Assembly (NCBI RefSeq): GCF_017948305.1
Contig: NZ_CP072842.1
Span: 1,804,501-1,868,500, forward strand
DNA: 64,000 nt
Source of the DNA: Faecalibacter bovis
GTDB lineage: Bacteria > Bacteroidota > Bacteroidia > Flavobacteriales > Weeksellaceae
Direction: 5' to 3'
The notes under the pieces: generated by a model
Told to the model about the DNA's origin: nothing
Databases searched by the model: none
What the model saw: the letters and a program-made list of their open reading frames with translations, nothing else
Position numbers and translations under genes: made by a program
Shown here: in pieces, positions 1 to 8,578 of the stretch
How positions within the stretch are numbered: the stretch's first letter is position 1
Layout: each line of letters begins with the position of its first letter

Positions 1-945
1 GAATCAATTAAGTTATTAGAGAAGTCTTTAACTACTATTGTAAATAATAAAGATGTTTACTGGGAAATGTATATCCTTTATTATTTAGGTGAAAATTATC
101 AGAAAAAAGGCGAGCAAAATAAAGCAATAAGTTACTACGAACAAGTTAAAGCGCTATATGAAAAGACAGGAATTACAGATATTACTTTGCGAGATAATTT
201 CCTGAAATTAAATAGTTATTATAAAGAACAAGGTGATAAGAGCAAGCAAGTTGAAGTAATTAATACTTTAATAGAATTTGATAGCATAAATTATGTCGTA
301 AATCAAGAAGTTTCACAACATTATTTCAATGACTATATAAAGAACAATTTAACATTACAAAGAGATCAATTAGAGAAAGAAGTTAAATTTCTTAATACAC
401 AAAGTATAGTTCTTCTAATTCTTATTGTAATTATCGCAATTGCATCATTTTTAGTTTATTATAAATTAAAGAAGAAGAACGAAATTTTAAATAGAAAAGT
501 AGAAGAGTATCTTGATAAGTTAAGCCAGGATAGTACTGAAGAAGTTGTAGTAGCTAAGGTTGAAACAATTTTAGAATCGGATAAAATTTTATTTCAAGAA
601 TTAGAGCAGAAAATCAGGGTTTTCGAGGAAAATCTAGAGTTTATTAATTCAGATGTTTCATTAGATTCTTTAGCAAAGAGTTTAAATACAAACCGTTCTA
701 CCTTATCTAAATTTGTAAATACATATAAGAATAAGAATTTTAGAAAATATTTAAATGATCTTCGTATCAACTATATCATCAAAAAGTTAGTGAGTGATAA
801 AAAATACCTAAATCTTACGATGGATGGGCTTGCAGAAGAGTGTGGTTTTAATTCTAGACAGAAATTTTCTGATGCATTTTTAGATACAACTAATATCAGA
901 CCGAAAGATTTTATCAAAAATTTGAGTGATAAAATAGATAAATAA
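1..945 (+). CDS. TPR / AraC-type HTH membrane regulator, 5' end outside window
   Basis: The reading frame is open from base 1, so the gene begins upstream of the window; the first internal ATG (67) is not its start. The visible part has helical TPR-like repeats, then a membrane segment (SIVLLILIVIIAIASFLVYY, bases about 403-462), a charged coiled region, and a C-terminal AraC-type helix-turn-helix (bases about 640-930; SLDSLAKSLNTNRSTLSKFV and a second helix near MDGLAEECGFNSRQKFS). This TPR-membrane-HTH layout is a common flavobacterial one-component regulator, in which the periplasmic TPR part is thought to sense and the cytoplasmic HTH to bind DNA. The ligand and targets cannot be told. 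It ends at a clear terminator. Confidence 0.85.
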   Translation, partial: ESIKLLEKSLTTIVNNKDVYWEMYILYYLGENYQKKGEQNKAISYYEQVKALYEKTGITDITLRDNFLKLNSYYKEQGDKSKQVEVINTLIEFDSINYVVNQEVSQHYFNDYIKNNLTLQRDQLEKEVKFLNTQSIVLLILIVIIAIASFLVYYKLKKKNEILNRKVEEYLDKLSQDSTEEVVVAKVETILESDKILFQELEQKIRVFEENLEFINSDVSLDSLAKSLNTNRSTLSKFVNTYKNKNFRKYLNDLRINYIIKKLVSDKKYLNLTMDGLAEECGFNSRQKFSDAFLDTTNIRPKDFIKNLSDKIDK

Positions 946-974
946 ATCAGTTCCGAATTGAAATTTTTTATATA

Positions 975-1009
975 AAGTACAGAAACGTCTATTTCTGTAC
1001 TTTTTTTAT
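975..1009 (+). terminator. Rho-independent terminator
   Basis: A perfect 12-bp stem (975-986 with 992-1003) is followed by a T-rich tract. It closes the TPR/AraC regulator gene. Confidence 0.85.
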
Positions 1010-1141
1010 TTACATAACAAAAAATATGACTAAAAATTTAAATTTTTATTAATTATATAATGAATTTAATAACAATCATTTAAGTTTTTTAAAAAAGGAA
1101 AAAATATATTCTTTTACGTCAAAAATAATACGCTATGACGA

Positions 1142-1344
1142 TACTTGACTACAAGTACTTGCATCAAGTAAAAAACTAATCTACTTTTACCTCAAGGATT
1201 ACGACATATTCTTGGAGTAATATCGAGGCGCTAATTTACTAATGTTAAATGTTATCATTGGTCTCGATAGGAAATAAGAATAGTTTTAAGTTAGTTAGGT
1301 TAGTAAACATGGTAGTTTTTTAGTTGAACTACCATGTTTCTTTT
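1142..1344 (+). ncRNA. Candidate structured small RNA, unidentified
   Basis: The 566-base gap 946-1511 has no convincing ORF but holds four hairpins in a row on the plus strand: 1142-1148 with 1164-1170 (7 bp), 1188-1196 with 1211-1219 (9 bp with one mismatch), 1221-1227 with 1263-1269 (7 bp), and 1305-1317 with 1327-1339 (13 bp perfect, followed by a short T tract). The last looks like a terminator. I could not match it to 6S, tmRNA, RNase P or SRP RNA by eye, and no clear TAnnTTTG promoter lies just upstream. It may be a small RNA or only a series of inverted repeats. Confidence 0.35.
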
Positions 1345-1433
1345 AAAAATCCGAATATGGAATTAAATACAATATTCCATATATAAGTTTAGAAATTTTC
1401 TTTTAGTTTAATATTTTATGCATTTTTTTTAAG

Positions 1434-1466
1434 AAACGTTTATTGATAAGATAAACGTTTTTTTAT
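1434..1466 (+). terminator. Terminator-like hairpin
   Basis: A perfect 10-bp stem (1434-1443 with 1451-1460) is followed by TTTTATT. It is the second terminator-like hairpin on the plus strand in this gap, which suggests some transcript arises between 1010 and 1430. Confidence 0.55.
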
Positions 1467-1473
1467 TTGCATA

Positions 1474-1503
1474 AAAAAAGCCCTTTAAACGGGCTTTTTT
1501 CTT
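1474..1503. terminator. Bidirectional terminator
   Basis: AAAAAAGCCC (1474-1483) pairs with GGGCTTTTTT (1491-1500), with A and T tracts on both sides. It lies 9 bases past the stop codon of the minus-strand SDR gene and would end that transcript. Confidence 0.85.
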
Positions 1504-1511
1504 TATGTTTC

Positions 1512-2240
1512 TTATGGATTAGTCGACCATAATCCGAAATCTTTTACAAAAGCACGCTGCGGAAGTTTTAAATGACTCACAATTAAGTAAGCTAAATCCT
1601 CAGGCTGTAAAACACGATCTTCGTTTCCATCCGTAAACTTAGCATTTAAAGTCATTTCAGTAGCGATTGTACTTGGGTTAATCGTTGTAACACGCACACC
1701 TTTTTTTCTAAATTCTTGCATCACAGCCTCCGTCATATTAATCACAGCAGCTTTAGAAGCTCCATAAGCACTCAAATTAGCGTTTCCTTTTAATCCAGCT
1801 GTAGAAGCAATATTAATGATGTCACTTGATGTTTGTTGCGTTAAATAAGGTAAAACCTCATGCATTACGTAATATGTCCCTAAAACGTTTGTTTTAATAG
1901 TATTTTCAAAATCTTCAATTGGTAAATCTAAAATTCCACCAACTCTTAAAATACCTGCATTGTTAATTAAGATGTCTATTGATGCTGCATTTTCAGTTAA
2001 TTCGTTAACAGAATTTTTCACTTCTTGTAACTCACTAATATCTGCAGTTGAAATTGAAACAGAAATTGTATCATCTATAGTTTTTGCTTCGCTAGCAACT
2101 GTTTCTAAATCTGATAATGTTCTACCAACTAATAATAAATTAACTCCTTCTTTAGCCAATGCTAAAGCCATTGCTTTTCCTAAACCTTTTCCAGCTCCTG
2201 TAATTAAAGCTGTTTTTCCATTTAATGATTGCATTTCCAT
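1512..2240 (-). CDS. SDR-family short-chain dehydrogenase/reductase
   Basis: 242 aa, a full-length classical SDR. The N-terminal NAD(P)-binding glycine motif TGAGKGLG (about residues 15-22), the NNAG motif, and the catalytic Ser with YxxxK (SAYGASK, about 156-162) are all present. It resembles FabG/YvaG-type 3-oxoacyl reductases, but substrate cannot be predicted from sequence alone. It stands alone, with its own terminator. Translation may start at the first Met or at Met3; both give an intact Rossmann fold. It is not linked to the second SDR of the catabolic island at 29.9-30.6 kb, which is of a different subtype. Confidence 0.85.
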   Translation of the reverse strand: MEMQSLNGKTALITGAGKGLGKAMALALAKEGVNLLLVGRTLSDLETVASEAKTIDDTISVSISTADISELQEVKNSVNELTENAASIDILINNAGILRVGGILDLPIEDFENTIKTNVLGTYYVMHEVLPYLTQQTSSDIINIASTAGLKGNANLSAYGASKAAVINMTEAVMQEFRKKGVRVTTINPSTIATEMTLNAKFTDGNEDRVLQPEDLAYLIVSHLKLPQRAFVKDFGLWSTNP

Positions 2241-2398
2241 TGTAATAAATTTTTACAAAGTTTGTTTATTTCAGCTAATTCATCAAATGTTTTAGAATAA
2301 ATTATGTTTAAATAATTTAGAATTTTATCTCGCAAATTGAAGATTTATAAGAGTGATATGCAAATGCTTCGAATTAATTATTTTATTTAAAACATTAT

Positions 2399-3598
2399 AT
2401 GCTATTGTGTTTTAATATTTTGTATATTAATAAAAAATTAATTCTTTTAGCTTTGAGATTAGTAATATTAGTGATGTTTTTATTGTTTTCTTTTAAGGGA
2501 TATAGTTTTCCGAAATTCGAAAGTGAACAAAGATTTTATGATGAATCGCTAAATAAAGAATTTAGAGCGGCGTCAGATTTATTGGGAGATTTATATATCA
2601 ATAAAGATTTAGAAACTAAAATTAAAATTGGCTTAAACAAAAGTTCTGATAATGATTATTATTCAAATAAGTTTAATGCTTTATTATTTCATTATTACTT
2701 TTTAATTGGTGATACAAGAGCGTGTTATGCAATTTTTGAAAAAGAAATAATGAGAACTGAAATTGAAAGTAAAATTTCTTATGTTTTCCTACTGAGCGAA
2801 TTTTACGACTACTTCAACAAAGTTTCATATACGGAGTATACGGATCAGATTTTGAAAAGAATTAAGTTTATTGGGAGTGAACTAAAAGGAGATGAAAAAT
2901 TATATGTTGAATCTACTTTTTTGCTGAAAAAAAGTTTGTCATTCAATAAAAGTAACATCATTGTTAGTCGTGATTTGTTAAATGAATCGATAACAATTTT
3001 AGAAGAATTAAGTACAGTTTTACCGAAAGAAGATTATAAAGTCGCTAAAACAATTGCATATAATTATTTAGGAATTACTTATATGGATCATCTTGCAGCT
3101 AATAGTAACAATCAGGATGATGAAAATAAATTAGTTCATGCAATTTCATTATTTAAGAAATCCTTGCGTTTTAATGCAACCAAAAGCGCGTATTCTAGTT
3201 TTACAGTGTATAATAATTTAGCCTATGCAAACAACGTAAAAGGCGATTACAATCAAGCGTTGATATACACAAAACAAATGGATGAATTGCTTAAAAATGC
3301 TGATAAAAAGGTTTATTTATTCGATAAAATGTATTGTAATTACACAGATAGCTATAATTTATTGTTAGATAAAACGAATACTGAAAAATATTATCCACTG
3401 TGCATTAAAGGCATCAAAGAAGCGGAAATTCTTAAACAAGATATTCTTAATTTGATTAATGAAAATAAATTAAATATCAGTCCTGAAATTAAGATTTCTA
3501 ATCCACATAAATATAGAAATATAGCAATAGTGGTTTTTGGATTAATAATTATTATCGGTTTGTTGTATTTGTTTAATAAAAGACAATCAGCAAATTAA
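2399..3598 (+). CDS. TPR-like protein with N- and C-terminal membrane segments, no HTH
   Basis: 399 aa. A hydrophobic N-terminus (signal anchor or signal peptide, residues 13-36) is followed by about 330 residues of helical, TPR-like repeats and one C-terminal membrane segment (about 373-393, AIVVFGLIIIIGLLYLF), ending seven residues later. This is the sensor half of the TPR-membrane-AraC architecture seen at the left edge of the window, but without a helix-turn-helix; only 85 bases separate it from the next gene, so the HTH is not hidden in another frame. A start at Met26 (2474) would give a shorter signal sequence. No function is assigned. It could be a truncated regulator or a stand-alone membrane protein. 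Confidence 0.7.
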   Translation: MLLCFNILYINKKLILLALRLVILVMFLLFSFKGYSFPKFESEQRFYDESLNKEFRAASDLLGDLYINKDLETKIKIGLNKSSDNDYYSNKFNALLFHYYFLIGDTRACYAIFEKEIMRTEIESKISYVFLLSEFYDYFNKVSYTEYTDQILKRIKFIGSELKGDEKLYVESTFLLKKSLSFNKSNIIVSRDLLNESITILEELSTVLPKEDYKVAKTIAYNYLGITYMDHLAANSNNQDDENKLVHAISLFKKSLRFNATKSAYSSFTVYNNLAYANNVKGDYNQALIYTKQMDELLKNADKKVYLFDKMYCNYTDSYNLLLDKTNTEKYYPLCIKGIKEAEILKQDILNLINENKLNISPEIKISNPHKYRNIAIVVFGLIIIIGLLYLFNKRQSAN

Positions 3599-3683
3599 TT
3601 GATGAATTTTAAAAGAATATTTATCTAAAAATTTTATTTGTAACAAAGAATGAGTTAAATTTAATAGGCTAAAAATTTCCATT

Positions 3684-4007
3684 ATGAAAAGAGTATTTTT
3701 TGAAAAAGATCCAAAAAAAGATTTTTTATTTATTATTTCTGAACCAAACGACTCTTCGGAAATCTATCGAGTGCGAAATTTTACAGACGAAACAGGTCAC
3801 GAGTATGTTTACACATTGATTGGCGAAAGAAAGATATTAACTGATGAAATCTTGAACAATAATGTTTCTTCGTTAGCAGAAGGAAAATATATCAATTACA
3901 ATGGGGAAGGGGAATTATCTTCAGCCAAAGAATGTATCGAAAGTATGCTAGATTTTAGAAATTTAAATAAAGAAAATGACATCTATATTTATGTCAGAAA
4001 CAAATAA
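3684..4007 (+). CDS. Hypothetical protein, 107 aa
   Basis: A soluble, mildly acidic protein with no signal peptide or membrane segment. I do not recognise the family. It begins MKRVFFEKDPKKDFLF and ends in a strand-like DIYIYVRNK. It lies 31 bases upstream of the SGNH-like gene on the same strand, so the two may be cotranscribed. Codon use matches its neighbours, and an A-rich stretch precedes the ATG, so it is likely real. Confidence 0.6.
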   Translation: MKRVFFEKDPKKDFLFIISEPNDSSEIYRVRNFTDETGHEYVYTLIGERKILTDEILNNNVSSLAEGKYINYNGEGELSSAKECIESMLDFRNLNKENDIYIYVRNK

Positions 4008-4038
4008 AACATTGTTTTATTACATATAAATTTGCAGA

Positions 4039-4962
4039 ATGAAAAAATTATTACTGTTTGTTTTAGGAATTTCATTCTGTTTTTTTTTGGTCACAATTTC
4101 TTTTGAATATTTTTTGAGAGCAATTCCAAATGATTTCAAAACGAAACAGTATCATCTTCGAAAAAATAAAGAAAATATTGAAGTTTTAATTCTAGGAAGT
4201 TCACATACTTTTGTTGGTGTAGATCCTAAATATTTTGAAAAACCAGCATTTAATTTGGCTTATTCATCTCAAACTTTAGATTTGGATGAGAAGCTATTTA
4301 ATCGTTATAAAAATCAATTAACACAGCTGAAAACAGTAATAATTCCTGTGTCATATTTTAGTTATGTATTGGCTTTGGAAGATGGAACTTCTGCTCATAA
4401 AATCAAAAATTATAACATCTATTACCAGTTATATTCTCATACTTTTAAAATTGAAAATCAACTTGAAATTGCACATCAAAGTTTTGATAAAAATTTAGCT
4501 GATTTAGAATTGTTTAAGAGTAATCCTGATTTTAAAATCACAATAGATTCTACTGGTTATATTAACAAGCGCTATATAAAATCAAATTTAGATTGGCAAG
4601 AAAGTGCGATTCATGCGGTTAATAATCATTCCAAAAACATGGATGATAATTTAACCAAATTGCGAATGAATCAAAATCAGAAATCATTAGAAAATATAAT
4701 TTCTTGGTGCGAGGAAAATCAAATTAAAGTTATTTTAGTTTCATCGCCAACAACTGATGCTTATGTCAAAAAATTGAACGCAAAGCAATTCAATTATTGG
4801 CGAATGACTACTCATGCTATTTCAAAAAAATATCAAAATGTAATTTGGCTAAATTTCCTTGAAAATAACGAGTTATTTACCTTGGATGATTTTCAAAATG
4901 CAGATCATTTGAATGAAAATGGTGCTGAAAAAATGTCGATTATTCTGAATCAATATTTGTAG
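4039..4962 (+). CDS. SGNH/GDSL-like hydrolase-family membrane-anchored protein
   Basis: 307 aa. An N-terminal hydrophobic anchor (residues 3-20) is followed by a domain with the block-I like motif VLILGSSHTF (about residues 49-58, candidate nucleophile Ser) and a C-terminal ADHLNENGA block (about 289-297) that supplies the Asp and His of a DxxH-type dyad. These are the marks of the SGNH hydrolase superfamily (esterases and acyltransferases acting on lipids or glycans). The domain would face the periplasm or cell surface. The substrate is unknown. Its 3' end overlaps the tail of the convergent gene by 23 bases. Confidence 0.7.
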   Translation: MKKLLLFVLGISFCFFLVTISFEYFLRAIPNDFKTKQYHLRKNKENIEVLILGSSHTFVGVDPKYFEKPAFNLAYSSQTLDLDEKLFNRYKNQLTQLKTVIIPVSYFSYVLALEDGTSAHKIKNYNIYYQLYSHTFKIENQLEIAHQSFDKNLADLELFKSNPDFKITIDSTGYINKRYIKSNLDWQESAIHAVNNHSKNMDDNLTKLRMNQNQKSLENIISWCEENQIKVILVSSPTTDAYVKKLNAKQFNYWRMTTHAISKKYQNVIWLNFLENNELFTLDDFQNADHLNENGAEKMSIILNQYL

Positions 4963-5548
4963 GTTTCCATACATCAACAACTTGATTATTTTTATAAATA
5001 ACAACTTCTTTCAATCCACGATAAAAAGGGCCTTTATCAATTATTACAAAGGTTTCTAAATAACTTATCTTATCTAGAATTTGCTCATTCTGGAAGGTCT
5101 GAAAAGTGTTTTTGAAACCTATAAAAACAGTGTTTGAAGGAAGATTTTCTAACTCATTTTCTTCAATTATTTTCACGTCATCTTTTGTTGCGTAAAATTG
5201 ATCCAATATATAATCAAATGTGACTAGATTTTTACCTTCTAAAAATGGGCTGAATTTCAAAAAATCAATCAACTCTTTTACTTTCCTATAAAAATTACCA
5301 ACCATTGGCGGTTTTGGAATATTAACTTCAAATAAATTTCCATCAATTAAACGTAAAGGCTGTACAAGTTGTAACTCTTTTTTATGGTTAATTAGATGCT
5401 GATAATTAAAATCTCTTCGTCTAAATTCTTCTTCAATTTGTGTTGAAGTTGATTCGTTTTTAATAGGTGTAAATTGATTAATAAAATCAATTAATTCAAC
5501 GTTAGATAGTTTGTTGAAAACTAAATTTGAAATGTTTGTGTGATTCAT
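4940..5548 (-). CDS. Hypothetical protein, 202 aa
   Basis: A soluble protein without signal peptide; family not recognised. The N-terminal third is helical and charged (TQIEEEFRRRDFN), the C-terminal part alternates strands and includes KGPFYRGLKEVVIYKNN. The last 23 bases overlap the convergent SGNH-like gene. It is the first gene leftward from a 250-base intergenic stretch that carries a possible structured RNA element. Confidence 0.6.
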   Translation of the reverse strand: MNHTNISNLVFNKLSNVELIDFINQFTPIKNESTSTQIEEEFRRRDFNYQHLINHKKELQLVQPLRLIDGNLFEVNIPKPPMVGNFYRKVKELIDFLKFSPFLEGKNLVTFDYILDQFYATKDDVKIIEENELENLPSNTVFIGFKNTFQTFQNEQILDKISYLETFVIIDKGPFYRGLKEVVIYKNNQVVDVWKPTNIDSE

Positions 5549-5631
5549 ACAATAAATTTTTAATGTTTATTGTATTTCGATTAATAGAGGATGTTTTACG
5601 TTATTTTTGGAAAGTAATCCCGTATTATTTG

Positions 5632-5689
5632 ACCACCGTGGAGACTACTCTCGGTTGGTATCACAATGCTGTGATTCGAAATACGTGGT
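5632..5689. other. Possible three-way-junction RNA element
   Basis: A closing stem (ACCAC-C-GT 5632-5639 with ACGTGGT 5683-5689, one bulged C) encloses two small hairpins: GAGA/TCTC at 5641-5652, and ATCACA/TGTGAT at 5660-5675 with a 4-base loop. It sits about 110 bases upstream of the MutS-like start on the plus strand, and about 85 bases upstream of the divergent hypothetical gene on the other. It does not match a riboswitch or ribozyme consensus I know. Confidence 0.3.
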
Positions 5690-5798
5690 AAAAGTATAAT
5701 TTATATTCTAATTTTCAAAATGCTGATTTTGATGTAGATGTGTAAAAGAATAATTTTTATGTTAGAATGCTTACTTTTACTGAACTAAAACGAATGAA

Positions 5799-7574
5799 AT
5801 GAATAATTATATTCAGATAGAAAATCAACTTAAAGAACAATTTTCAGAATTAAAATCGCGTAAAAATTTATTAAGTAATATCCGTTTAGCGGCATTTGTT
5901 ATGACTTGTGTATTATTTTATTTTTACGTTTCTCATGACAATATTTTATTGCTTTTAGCAACCGGAATTCTATTTATAATCTTTATGATTTTTGTGGTGA
6001 AATCCACAAATGTTTCGAACAAAATCGCACACATTTCTCAGTCTTTGTTAATTATTGAAGATATTAAAACTAACGATAGAGTTGATGAATACGTAGCTAT
6101 AAACGATGAACATTTTGCTAATGTTTATAACAAAGATTTGGATATTTTAGAAGGCCAGTCTTTGTTTAATCGTTTAAATAAAACACAATCTTATATTGGA
6201 AATGTACAATTGAAATATTTTTTATCGAACTTAATTTTTGAAAAAGAAGAAATTTTAAATCGGCAGAAAGCTTTAGAAGAATTAAAAAATAAACCCGATT
6301 GGATTGTAAAATTCTTAACATTTTCTAGCAAAGCTAATTTAAAATCTTTCGAGATTTTCGGAACTTTAAATCGTCAATTTGAAAATCAAAATTTAAGATT
6401 TTTACCTATTGTTTTAGGAGTTATCAATCTTGCGATTTTTATTTATTTAGCCGTTTTAGGTTTTCCTAAAAAAGCAGTTTTCTTTTGGATTGTGATAGCT
6501 ATTCCTGTAGGATTTATCATCAATTTTTTATTTAAAAATCGAATCAATAAGTCACTTTCTTTCGCCTTTATTAGCCCTGAACAATTAGATCATTTAATTG
6601 AACTTTTAATTCATACAGAAAATGAAGACTTTAAAGAAGAAATTAATTTAAACAATAAAAACGGACTTTTTAATGATGGTGTAAAAGCTTCTGATCAATT
6701 AAAGGGGATTAAATCTTCCATGGATGGTTTTTCCGCTTTAGGAATTCCAATTGCTGGTTTTCTGTTAAATTGTTTTACACTTTGGAAATTGTACCACACC
6801 ATTCAGTTAGAAGGTAGAGTAGGATCCGCTATCAAAAATAATCAAGATTGGATTGTGAAATTATCAGCGATTGAAGCGTATATTTCTTTTGCAATTTTTA
6901 ATGATAAATTCAATACTTTTTCCACGCCAATTATTTCGGATCAACCATTTGAATTGAGTTTAAAAAATGCATTTCATCCTTTATTGAGTGAAGATATTGC
7001 TGTTAAAAACGAGTTTCAATCTAATCGACGAAATAATATTGCAATTATAACTGGTGCAAACATGGCTGGTAAAAGTACGTTTTTGCGTACAGTCGGAACA
7101 AATCTTGTTTTAGCAATGAATGGTGCGAATGTAAGTGCGGCAGAAATGGTTTTTTATCCGATGGATATTTTTACAAGTATTCGTACAGTTGATAACCTTT
7201 CGTCTGGAGATTCTTATTTTAAAAACGAAATTAATAAATTGAAAATTCTAATTGATCGTTTAGAAGAAGGTAAGCCACAATACATAATTTTAGATGAAAT
7301 TTTGAAAGGAACAAATTCTCAGGATAAATTAATTGGTTCGCAGAAATTCTTGGAAAAATTAATGAAATCTAAAACGAATTTAACTTGTTTTATCGCAACA
7401 CATGATTTAGAATTGACGAAGATGGAATCCGATTTTCCGGATCATATTATCAATTATTGTTTTGAACTGAAAAATGTAGACGAAAATTACTTTTCAGATT
7501 ACAAATTGAGAAAAGGAACAACGCAAATGATGAACGCGATTTATCTCTTAAAACAATATAAAATTATTGATTAA
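5799..7574 (+). CDS. Membrane-anchored MutS-domain-V ATPase
   Basis: 591 aa. The N-terminal half has four hydrophobic segments in two pairs (about residues 29-67 and 201-246), and the C-terminal third is a MutS-type ABC ATPase: Walker A GANMAGKS (419-426), the SSGDSYF signature, Walker B YIILDE (495-500), and the switch His in ATHDLEL. The mismatch-recognition and connector domains of true MutS are absent, as is the MutS2 Smr nuclease domain. Bacteroidota carry such membrane MutS homologues, often annotated as mismatch repair protein; a role in mismatch repair is unproven, and location at the membrane argues against the classical one. It has its own terminator. Confidence 0.85.
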   Translation: MNNYIQIENQLKEQFSELKSRKNLLSNIRLAAFVMTCVLFYFYVSHDNILLLLATGILFIIFMIFVVKSTNVSNKIAHISQSLLIIEDIKTNDRVDEYVAINDEHFANVYNKDLDILEGQSLFNRLNKTQSYIGNVQLKYFLSNLIFEKEEILNRQKALEELKNKPDWIVKFLTFSSKANLKSFEIFGTLNRQFENQNLRFLPIVLGVINLAIFIYLAVLGFPKKAVFFWIVIAIPVGFIINFLFKNRINKSLSFAFISPEQLDHLIELLIHTENEDFKEEINLNNKNGLFNDGVKASDQLKGIKSSMDGFSALGIPIAGFLLNCFTLWKLYHTIQLEGRVGSAIKNNQDWIVKLSAIEAYISFAIFNDKFNTFSTPIISDQPFELSLKNAFHPLLSEDIAVKNEFQSNRRNNIAIITGANMAGKSTFLRTVGTNLVLAMNGANVSAAEMVFYPMDIFTSIRTVDNLSSGDSYFKNEINKLKILIDRLEEGKPQYIILDEILKGTNSQDKLIGSQKFLEKLMKSKTNLTCFIATHDLELTKMESDFPDHIINYCFELKNVDENYFSDYKLRKGTTQMMNAIYLLKQYKIID

Positions 7575-7582
7575 TGATAAAG

Positions 7583-7620
7583 AAAAAGACCATTTTTAAT
7601 ATTCAGAAATGGTCTTTTTT
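7583..7620. terminator. Bidirectional terminator
   Basis: AAAAAGACCATTT (7583-7595) pairs perfectly with 7607-7619, flanked by A and T tracts. It serves the MutS-like gene and the convergent gene that ends at 7634. Confidence 0.9.
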
Positions 7621-7633
7621 ATGCTTTTATATT

Positions 7634-8059
7634 TTACATATATTGTAATCTAACAGGTAAAGAATAGCTCATTTTTACATTTTTACCATTTAATTTCGCA
7701 GGCTGAATTTTCTTGTTATAAATTTCATTTTTAGCAAAAAGAACTTGTAATAATTTAGCTGTTTTCTCTCCAAATTCATCTTTCGTTATTGGTGTAACAT
7801 CAGTAATACTTCCATCTTCGTTGATAACGAAGCTAATTTTTGTTACATGATTTCCACTTGAAAATTTTTCTACTAAATCATCAAATTCATTAGCTAAATC
7901 TGTAGAAAGTGATATCGTAAAACAGTCTTTTGTAGATTTAGTTTTGTCGCAATCCTTAGGATAAACCGCGTGTTGATCTACTTGATCTGCTGTATAGATT
8001 TGTTGTCCAAATGCGAATTGTGTCATAAACAAACCTAAAGTAAATGTTAGTATTTTCAT
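7634..8059 (-). CDS. Secreted TonB-C-terminal-like protein, paralogue A
   Basis: 141 aa with a clear signal peptide (cleavage after about residue 18, FAFGQ). The mature part resembles the TonB C-terminal fold: a beta-strand block (VTKISFVINEDGSITDV), a helix, then a closing strand with NGKNVKMSYSLPVRLQ. There is no N-terminal membrane anchor of the TonB type and no proline-rich spacer, so it is not an energy transducer in the usual sense. It is paralogous to the lipoprotein at 8579-9022: both share a D-x-x-AVYP-type segment near the mature N-terminus and end in M-P-x-RLQ-like sequence. The leader has an AAAACACAACAT stretch before the ATG. Function unknown. Confidence 0.7.
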   Translation of the reverse strand: MKILTFTLGLFMTQFAFGQQIYTADQVDQHAVYPKDCDKTKSTKDCFTISLSTDLANEFDDLVEKFSSGNHVTKISFVINEDGSITDVTPITKDEFGEKTAKLLQVLFAKNEIYNKKIQPAKLNGKNVKMSYSLPVRLQYM

Positions 8060-8216
8060 ATGTTGTGTTTTTAAGTTATTTAAATATAAATATATATGAA
8101 TTTAAAAATGTTAAAATATTTGTTAAATGTTTATTGTGCAGAAAATTACATTCTTTGATTTGATTGTTTGTTAGAGTAAAATGTATGTTTTTTTTAATGT
8201 ATTTCTTCTTTTTCGT

Positions 8217-8224
8217 TACTTTTG
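8217..8224 (+). promoter_or_regulatory. Candidate -7 promoter box
   Basis: TACTTTTG matches the Bacteroidota consensus TAnnTTTG, 18 bases before the HopJ-family ATG. A good -33 TTG at the normal distance is not evident. Confidence 0.4.
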
Positions 8225-8242
8225 TTTTAAAGAAAAAATACA

Positions 8243-8575
8243 ATGGCTCAAGAAATTTTAAAGCAATTAGCTGAAGGTTCAGCAGTTTTTAATGATGTAA
8301 TAGCGTTTATTGAATCAAAATATACGCACACACCAACAGCTTTTAAAAATGGAGTGCAAGAAAATGCAGCAGATCAAAATCAAGGAAGTGCAAAAGTTTT
8401 AGCTTTCGGTAAATTAGAAAATTTATCAGTAGAAGATACTTTAAAATTATTTGCAGAACATTATCAATCAGTTTTAGATACGCCTGAAGGTACAGATCAT
8501 CAAAATATCCGTCAGTTTATGGCGAATGGTTGGGATGGTGTTGTATTTGAAGGAGAAGCTTTAACAGCGAAATAA
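8243..8575 (+). CDS. HopJ type III effector-family protein
   Basis: 110 aa, full length for the family. The conserved pattern is visible: FKNGVQENAADQNQGSAKVL, then LSVEDTLKLFAEHY, the DTPEGTDHQNIRQFM block and a final GWDGVVFEG. The name comes from a Pseudomonas syringae effector, but the family is widespread in free-living bacteria with no type III secretion system; nothing here suggests secretion (no signal peptide). The real function is unknown. It sits between two divergent secreted paralogues, and the following lipoprotein gene starts 3 bases after its stop, so those two are probably one transcript. Confidence 0.85.
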   Translation: MAQEILKQLAEGSAVFNDVIAFIESKYTHTPTAFKNGVQENAADQNQGSAKVLAFGKLENLSVEDTLKLFAEHYQSVLDTPEGTDHQNIRQFMANGWDGVVFEGEALTAK

Positions 8576-8578
8576 AAT

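Noticed and set aside
1140..1344. tRNA, tmRNA, 6S or RNase P RNA in the long gap
   Set aside because: No cloverleaf, no GTTCRANNC T-loop, no tmRNA tag frame and no recognisable RNase P or 6S core; kept only as an unidentified RNA candidate.
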